Both the position numbers and the translations under genes were made by a program. Shown here one piece after another: positions 59,276 to 64,000 of a stretch of DNA of 64,000 nt. Positions within the stretch are counted from its first letter, which is position 1. Every line of letters starts with the position of its first letter. Source of the DNA: an uncultured Selenomonadales bacterium (GTDB lineage: Bacteria; Bacillota; Negativicutes; Selenomonadales; Selenomonadaceae); NCBI GenBank assembly GCA_946183785.1, contig CAMHCS010000004.1:36967-100966 (forward strand), given 5' to 3'. The notes below the pieces were generated by a model that worked only from the letters and a program-made list of their open reading frames with translations, did no database searches and was not told where the DNA came from.

Positions 59276-59312
59276 AAAAGGCGGCTTCCGTTTTGGAGGC
59301 TGCTTTTTATTT
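59276..59312 (+). terminator. Terminator of the DASS gene
   Basis: AAAAGGCGGCTTCC pairs with GGAGGCTGCTTTTT with small bulges, ending in T5. Confidence 0.8.
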
Positions 59313-59407
59313 ATTGTTATGATAGATTCTGCAATAAAAAACTGGCCGAAAGCGAAGTATCGTTGTATAATAAAAAGACACGAATCCGATATTGGGGGGT
59401 GAAACGT

Positions 59408-60166
59408 ATGGCGGTTCCGGAAGGGATTCCGTTGATGCTTGTGTTTACTGGAATTTTTGCTTTTCTTGTGCTGTTTGTGGCCTGTATTGTGTTGAGCTTC
59501 ATTGTTGAGGATACGTTCGTACGCGTCGGATTGGTTGCGGCGGCGATATTGCTGTTTGTCGTGATGGGAGGCGGCGCATTTTTGACGATGATGGGCGGCG
59601 AGGAAGAAGAGGAGAAGCCGGAGACTGTCGTCGAGGCGCCGCAGGCGCCGCCGGAAAAAAAGACGCAAACGGAGTTTGAGTCTGGCGACGTGGTGCTGGT
59701 AGTGGACGAGTCGACAATCACAGGGGATTTTGACCCGTTGCAGACGGATCGCCTGTCGGTGGAGGATCAGCAGCGGGGGAAAGGCGGCGACGCGAGTGCG
59801 CGGCAGGAGCGGGCAAAGGTCGGAAAGGAAATTTCGGTCATCGAGGCCGAACTGAATAATCGCTTGAGGGCGCTGGAATCCCAAGTACAGGAGGTATTGC
59901 GGAGGTTCAACGCACAGGAGATGGAAAATTACGACATGATTTTCTGGCAGGCGAAGCTGAAGAAGCAGCAGTACGGTTATATCGTCAAGGCGATGGACGA
60001 CAAGCAGAAACTGCTGGAAAAGGCGACGATGCTCCCCCCGGATGAGAAAGCGGCGGATTTAGCGCGTATCGACAGACGGAGGCAGAAAGCTCTGCAAAAA
60101 TGGAAGGAATATCAGGGCGTATTGCAGGAACTGACAGCGAACGAAGACGCGTTCCGCATGCTGTAA
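59408..60166 (+). CDS. Two-TM coiled-coil protein, unknown function
   Basis: 252 residues from ATG 59408, with TTGGGGGGTGAAACGT upstream. Two N-terminal hydrophobic segments (about 8-32 and 38-60), an acidic-Pro linker (about 65-85), a spacer (VVLVVDESTITGDFD), and a C-terminal coiled coil (about 135-215: ISVIEAELNNRLRALESQVQEV) with a short helical end. No family recognised. Precedes by 19 bases another membrane-anchored protein, so the two may work together, perhaps in envelope biology; this is inference. Confidence 0.72.
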   Translation: MAVPEGIPLMLVFTGIFAFLVLFVACIVLSFIVEDTFVRVGLVAAAILLFVVMGGGAFLTMMGGEEEEEKPETVVEAPQAPPEKKTQTEFESGDVVLVVDESTITGDFDPLQTDRLSVEDQQRGKGGDASARQERAKVGKEISVIEAELNNRLRALESQVQEVLRRFNAQEMENYDMIFWQAKLKKQQYGYIVKAMDDKQKLLEKATMLPPDEKAADLARIDRRRQKALQKWKEYQGVLQELTANEDAFRML

Positions 60167-60185
60167 TTAAGGAAGGGTGAAGGCG

Positions 60186-61208
60186 ATGAGCTTGTCGGGG
60201 AAATGGAAAGCGATTCTGACCGTGCTGCTTACGGTAGTCGTCGTGGCTGGCGGCGGCGCACTCTGGTATTTCGGGTACTACACGAAAACGCCCGAATACG
60301 CGGCGCGCATGATTGAAGAGGCTGCGGCTGCCCATGACATGACGAAGTTTGAGCGTTACGTTGACGTGCGGAAGATTTCGGAAACGGCGAGCGACGAGTT
60401 TCTGGAGGGCGTAATGGACTCCGACCGCGCGATGAGCGAGGAAGCGCGCAGCGCAGTGACGAATTTCGCGCAGATTTTCCGAGCGTCCGTTTCCAAGAGC
60501 TTTGAGGACGCGATGCGCGAGTATGTGAGAACAGGAGAATGGGGCGACGTCAGTCCCGACGCTCAGCTCATTCTCGACAAGGCCGGATTATATCAGGCGG
60601 AGCCGAGAGGCGTCGAAGGCATTGAGAAGAACGCGGAGGACGGAAAGGCGACGCTTGGCCTTCGTCTGTATCAGAAGGAAGCGGCGGACGAGTTCGTGCT
60701 GAAGATCTGTCTCGGCAAAGGACAGGACGGCGTCTGGCGAGCCGAGGAGGTCGCAAATTTCCGCGATTTCATCGCCTTCGTGATGAAGGCGCGCAAGGAG
60801 CAATTCCGAACGTATCTGAAGACGACGGAGGAGATTCTCCGCGTGCATGAGGAAAAGATCAGCGCGGCGGATAAGAAGCTGGTGGATATCCTGCACAGCG
60901 GCACCATGGGCGATATGAACGTGCGCCGTCAAATGCGTGCGGTAATGGCGGAGGAGATTTTGCCGGACTGGCAGCTTCGCCGCTCGGAACTGGAAGCTGT
61001 GGAGGCGCCGACGGCGGCGCACGCACTGCACAGACTGCGGCTCCGCATTTGCGATATGCGAATCGCGTATGCGCTTCGTTACGCGGATTGGCTCGAAACG
61101 AAAAAGGGCGGCGATATTCAGGAGGCGAATGAAATCCTGAAGGAAGCGCGGACATTGGAACAGGAGGCTGAGACGATGACGCGCCGAATGATGCGCGGGG
61201 CGATGTGA
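60186..61208 (+). CDS. Single-TM membrane-anchored protein, unknown function
   Basis: 340 residues from ATG 60186 with GGAAGG upstream (GTG 60177 is an alternative). A single TM anchor (about 10-32), then a mostly helical, charged extracytoplasmic domain. The start of that domain, YTKTPEYAARMIEEAAAAHDMTKFERYVDV (in parts), resembles DUF2939-type proteins, in which such a segment follows the anchor. Overall call is unresolved. In line with the previous gene and with gph and rlmD, so an operon of four is likely. Confidence 0.7.
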   Translation: MSLSGKWKAILTVLLTVVVVAGGGALWYFGYYTKTPEYAARMIEEAAAAHDMTKFERYVDVRKISETASDEFLEGVMDSDRAMSEEARSAVTNFAQIFRASVSKSFEDAMREYVRTGEWGDVSPDAQLILDKAGLYQAEPRGVEGIEKNAEDGKATLGLRLYQKEAADEFVLKICLGKGQDGVWRAEEVANFRDFIAFVMKARKEQFRTYLKTTEEILRVHEEKISAADKKLVDILHSGTMGDMNVRRQMRAVMAEEILPDWQLRRSELEAVEAPTAAHALHRLRLRICDMRIAYALRYADWLETKKGGDIQEANEILKEARTLEQEAETMTRRMMRGAM

Positions 61209-61230
61209 TTTTGGACGGGAGAGACGGGCG

Positions 61231-61899
61231 ATGATGTATCGGGCGGCGGTATTCGATCTAGACGGAACACTCCTCAATACGTTGGCGGACCTTACGGACA
61301 GCGGAAACGAGCTTTTGGCGTCCTTTGGGCGGCCGCCGCATACGGAGCAGGAGTTTCGGTATTTCGTCGGAAACGGCTGGAGGAAGCTGATGGAGCGCCT
61401 TCTGCCCGGCGAGCCGCCGGAACGGATCGACGAGGCACTTTCACGGTACAGGGCAATTTACGAAAAGTGCCTGACGGGAAAGACGAAGCCTTACGACGGG
61501 ATCCTGGATATGCTGACGGCGCTTCGGGCGCGGGGCGTTCGGCTGGCGGTTTGCACAAATAAGCACATTTCGGCGGCGGAGGCTTTGATACAAAAGTATT
61601 TCCCCGCGGGCCTGCTCGACGCCGTTGAGGGCGACAGGCCCGGCGTGCCGCGTAAGCCGGATCCGGCGCATGTGCGTATCCTGCTGGAAAAGCTGGGCGT
61701 AACACCAGAGGAGACCGTATATCTCGGCGATTCTGGCGTCGACATGCAGACGGCGAAGAACGCGGGTGTACTCCCTGTCGGCGTGCTCTGGGGCTTTCGG
61801 GAGAAAGACGAGCTTTTGGAAAACGGCGCAAAGGTCTTGCTGTTGCATCCGTCGGAACTCCTGGGAAAAGTCGATTTTTGGAAAAAAGAAGGAAGATAA
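61231..61899 (+). CDS. HAD-family hydrolase, phosphoglycolate phosphatase-like
   Basis: 222 residues with HAD motif I VFDLDGTLLNT (7-17), motif II VCTNK (near 107), Lys and motif IV VYLGDSGVDMQTA (near 168). Alpha-helical cap about 20-85. Matches Gph/PgpP-type phosphatases; the substrate (phosphoglycolate or other small sugar phosphate) is not certain. Second ATG at 61234 is an alternative start. Confidence 0.87.
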   Translation: MMYRAAVFDLDGTLLNTLADLTDSGNELLASFGRPPHTEQEFRYFVGNGWRKLMERLLPGEPPERIDEALSRYRAIYEKCLTGKTKPYDGILDMLTALRARGVRLAVCTNKHISAAEALIQKYFPAGLLDAVEGDRPGVPRKPDPAHVRILLEKLGVTPEETVYLGDSGVDMQTAKNAGVLPVGVLWGFREKDELLENGAKVLLLHPSELLGKVDFWKKEGR

Positions 61900-61954
61900 C
61901 ATGCGGGGCTGTCCTGTGCGGCGGCCCCGTATTCCATAAAATGGAGGAAAGCTA

Positions 61955-63322
61955 ATGGCAAAAGAGATTCCGGTCAGGGCGGGCGAAACGTGTGAGTTTT
62001 CCGTCGAGCGGCTGGGCAGCCATGCCGAGGGCGTCGCCCGGGCGGAGGGCTTTACCGTTTTCGTGCCGGGCGCTTTGCCGGGGGAGCGGGTCTTTGCGCG
62101 GGTGGACGTCGTGAAGAAAACATACGCGTCGGCTGTTCTGACGGAAATCCTGGCGCCGAGCTCCGAGCGGACGGAGCCGCGTTGTCCCGTTTACGCCGCC
62201 TGCGGCGGCTGTCAGCTCCAGCATCTTTCCTATGAGGCACAGCTTCGCGAAAAACGGCGGCAGGTGGAGGATGCCGTGCGCCATATCGGAGGGCTGGACA
62301 AGGTGGAGATTTCCCAGACCATCGGCGGCGAGCCCTGGGGCTATCGGAACAAAATGCAGTTCCCTATAGGGCGCGCCGGCGGCAAGACCGTCGTCGGCTG
62401 CTTTGCGCAGGGAAGCCATGAGATTGTTGACACGGAGCTTTGTTATATCCAGCACCAGACAAACAACGACCTGATGAACGCCATGCGGGACGCTGTGCGG
62501 AAGCTGGGAATCCCCGTTTACGACGAAGATCGCCATACGGGATTGATCCGTCATATCGTCGGGCGCGTTGGCATGAATGGGGACGCGATGGCGGTGGTGG
62601 TGACGGCCCGAAGGGAAATGCCGCAGGCCCGGGAACTCGTGAAGCTCCTGCGGGCGCGCGTGCCCCGGCTGGTCAGCGTACATCAGAATATCCAGACGTA
62701 CCGCAACAATGTGATACTCGGTCGGGAAACGAAGCTGCTATGGGGCAAGCCTGCAATCCGCGACGTAATCGGGCCGCTGTCCTTTCAAGTCTCGCCGCGG
62801 TCATTTTTTCAGGTCAACACGGCGCAGGCCGAGACCCTTTACAAAAAAGCACTGGAATACGCGAATCTCGGGGGCGGCGAGACGGTGATCGACGCGTACT
62901 GTGGTACAGGCACCATCACGCTCTTCCTCGCGAGGAAAGCGCGTAAGGCGTATGGTATCGAGGTCGTGCCCCCGGCGATTCTCGACGCGCGGAAAAACGC
63001 GCGGGCCAATCATATCCGGAACGCCGAATTTATCGTCGGGGACGCGGCGGACGTCATGCCGCGCCTCTATCATGAAGGCGTGCGCCCGGACGTTATAGTC
63101 ACCGACCCGCCGCGTGCGGGCTGCACACCCGTCGTGCTGGAAACTTTCGTCCGCATGCATCCGTCGCGTATCGTCTACGTCTCCTGCAACCCGGCCACGC
63201 TGGCCCGAGACCTGGCAATCCTCGACAGCCTCGGTTACCGCGCGGACAAAATCCAGCCGGTCGATATGTTTCCTATGACGAGTCACGTCGAGACTGTCTG
63301 TTTACTAACACATAAGGGTTAA
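61955..63322 (+). CDS. rlmD: 23S rRNA (uracil-5-)-methyltransferase RlmD/RumA family
   Basis: 455 residues. An N-terminal TRAM domain (about 5-60), then the 4Fe-4S cysteines in CPVYAACGGCQLQHL (about 72-86) plus a later Cys. The SAM-binding core has VIDAYCGTGTITLFLA (about 310-325), and the catalytic Cys lies in VSCNPATLARDL (about 409-420). DPPRAGC is the conserved substrate-side motif. Forms m5U in 23S rRNA; RlmC/RlmCD specificity cannot be excluded. Good site ATGGAGGAAAGCTA. Confidence 0.92.
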   Translation: MAKEIPVRAGETCEFSVERLGSHAEGVARAEGFTVFVPGALPGERVFARVDVVKKTYASAVLTEILAPSSERTEPRCPVYAACGGCQLQHLSYEAQLREKRRQVEDAVRHIGGLDKVEISQTIGGEPWGYRNKMQFPIGRAGGKTVVGCFAQGSHEIVDTELCYIQHQTNNDLMNAMRDAVRKLGIPVYDEDRHTGLIRHIVGRVGMNGDAMAVVVTARREMPQARELVKLLRARVPRLVSVHQNIQTYRNNVILGRETKLLWGKPAIRDVIGPLSFQVSPRSFFQVNTAQAETLYKKALEYANLGGGETVIDAYCGTGTITLFLARKARKAYGIEVVPPAILDARKNARANHIRNAEFIVGDAADVMPRLYHEGVRPDVIVTDPPRAGCTPVVLETFVRMHPSRIVYVSCNPATLARDLAILDSLGYRADKIQPVDMFPMTSHVETVCLLTHKG

Positions 63323-63350
63323 AAAGGGCTTGGAAAAGCCTGAAATCAAG

Positions 63351-63406
63351 GGGGTTCCGTCACCGGGAGCGAATCGTGCTCCGCGTGATGGGAACCCTCT
63401 TTTTTA
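63351..63406 (+). terminator. Terminator of the rlmD operon
   Basis: GGGTTCCGTCAC pairs with GTGATGGGAACCC, around an inner GGGAGC/GCTCC helix, followed by T6. Large and strong. Confidence 0.9.
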
Positions 63407-63432
63407 TCTGGGGAAACATATCGAGAACGGGG

Positions 63433-63548
63433 GTTGTGGCTCCTATTTTACTATTTCGGGAAACGAGAAAACGATTTTACTATACAGGCGAAAACGAGAA
63501 TATGATTTTACTATTTTGCGTGGGTCGAGAATATGATTTTTACTGAAA
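63433..63548. repeat. 31-bp-spaced direct repeats, possible transposon end
   Basis: The core CGAGAAWAYGATTTTACTAT occurs at 63464, 63495 and 63526 (31-base period; the last is slightly altered), with a partial copy ATTTTACTAT at 63445. No coding frame fits. Such arrays resemble repeated transposase sites at some insertion-sequence ends (IS21-like or Tn7-like), but no transposase is in the window. Confidence 0.6.
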
Positions 63549-63550
63549 GA

Positions 63551-63583
63551 GGCGGCACCGGAGTGATCAGTTCCGATGCCGCC
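63551..63583 (-). terminator. Terminator of the right-edge HTH gene
   Basis: GGCGGCACCGGA (63551-63562) pairs with TCCGATGCCGCC (63572-63583); minus-strand transcript then has T-rich TCTTTC. Confidence 0.8.
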
Positions 63584-63593
63584 ATTTTCTGTC

Positions 63594-64000
63594 TTAGCCG
63601 TTAATCTTGCGGTATTCCATGCCGATCGCTTTGGCTCTGGCGATCAACTGGTAAACGCGAGGCTGGGAGATTTCCAGCTCCGCAACGATTTCCCTGACGG
63701 AATAACCCTGCAGCTCCTTCATCTCAAACGCTCTCGCAATACGGGTGTCTTCCGCGTCCATCAATGCCTTGATGCCATTGTACTCATCTTTCGCAATGAC
63801 CTGCTCGTCCACCGGAGCGCTGCCGACCGGCTCGTATCCGGTTTCGACGAGACCATCCCAACTGATGATAGGGGCCTGCCTCTTGTCCTTGTAGGGACAG
63901 GTGGCGCAGGAGACGGTGTCCGGGCATTTGATGAATGCCTTCCTCTTGCCGGGGATCATGCATCTGACGCTGGCATAACCACGAGAGTGCTGTGTGTCCA
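63594..64000 (-). CDS. HTH protein with Cys-rich N-terminus, 5' end outside window
   Basis: The frame is open from the right edge; an internal ATG at 63959 is a possible start, but the frame continues upstream (HTQHSRGYASVRC...), so the gene probably begins beyond the window. A Cys-rich part (RCMIPGKRKAFIKC...SCATCPYKD) may bind metal. The C-terminal VREIVAELEISQPRVYQLIARAKAIG (about the last 30 residues) is a sigma-70 region 4-like helix-turn-helix. Related to sigma-like proteins of mobile elements, which I infer from the HTH and the neighbouring repeats. Confidence 0.7.
   Translation of the reverse strand, partial: DTQHSRGYASVRCMIPGKRKAFIKCPDTVSCATCPYKDKRQAPIISWDGLVETGYEPVGSAPVDEQVIAKDEYNGIKALMDAEDTRIARAFEMKELQGYSVREIVAELEISQPRVYQLIARAKAIGMEYRKING

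Noticed and set aside
58214..59884. A 556-codon minus-strand frame opposite the DASS gene
   Set aside because: Arg/His-rich shadow product with no recognisable domain; the DASS protein is clear.

Overview
The window reads as chromosomal DNA of a diderm Firmicute, most likely a Negativicute of the Selenomonas type. Firmicute traits are the cheA-cheW-cheC-cheD-sigma28 gene order (as in Bacillus and Clostridia), a T-box leader before glyQS, frequent TTG starts with strong AGGAGG sites, and a consensus parS site. Outer-membrane traits are heptose-LPS genes (hldA, gmhB, hldD, two GT9 heptosyltransferases, a VirK/YbjX protein) and an AcrAB-type RND pump. Composition is GC-rich (above 50% by eye), with a visibly AT-richer patch near 30.2-32.7 kb.

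Layout. 1-8.8 kb: the 3' part of a chemotaxis/motility operon (cheA partial, cheW, cheC, cheD, an acidic membrane protein, sigma-28, a FapA/DUF342 protein, a small Gly/Asp/Arg-rich protein), then a terminator and a SwrB-position membrane protein. 8.8-9.0 kb: tRNA-Pro(UGG) and tRNA-Arg(UCU). 9.1-16 kb: a symporter fused to a histidine-kinase-like ATPase domain, a decayed radical-SAM (RiPP maturase type) C-terminus, a GtrB-like glycosyltransferase, and divergent putP and FAD oxidoreductase genes. 16-23.4 kb: REC-CheX and CheX, a PRTase, a Zur-ZnuACB zinc locus with a palindromic operator pair, metF and an HD-GYP phosphodiesterase. 23.8-27.5 kb: a Tat-exported [NiFe] uptake hydrogenase with its cytochrome b. 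27.7-32.7 kb: an orphan tyrosine recombinase, a sodium symporter, parS, a vapBC module flanked by direct repeats, an Xre regulator and a sugar-type O-acetyltransferase. 32.8-40.6 kb: universal stress protein, HlyD/ABC-2 exporter, MarR, and a divergent RND pump. 40.7-48.6 kb: a DUF6056-like polytopic protein, T-box-glyQS, tRNA-Pro(GGG), a small membrane protein and hypF. 48.6-56.1 kb: the LPS inner-core heptose cluster. 56.1-64 kb: acyl-CoA ligase, a DASS carboxylate transporter, two unknown membrane-anchored proteins, gph, rlmD, a 31-bp-period repeat array and a partial HTH gene.

How parts connect: the chemotaxis cluster and the detached CheX pair supply several CheC/CheX-type CheY-P phosphatases. 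The zinc locus is self-contained and probably autoregulated. The hydrogenase depends on HypF, which lies about 20 kb away in front of the LPS operon; the other maturation genes are not here. The LPS cluster has three heptose-pathway enzymes but neither GmhA nor HldC.

The most notable features are a three-copy 162-182 bp MITE-like family with near-identical copies, an exact 16-bp parS palindrome, the ATPase-symporter fusion, palindromic operators at zur, vapB, the marR/hlyD pair and the DASS gene, and the 31-bp repeats at the right end. I did not find a clear previously undescribed multi-gene system; the best candidates for new biology are the uncharacterised acidic membrane proteins of the motility operon, the fusion symporter and the MITE family.
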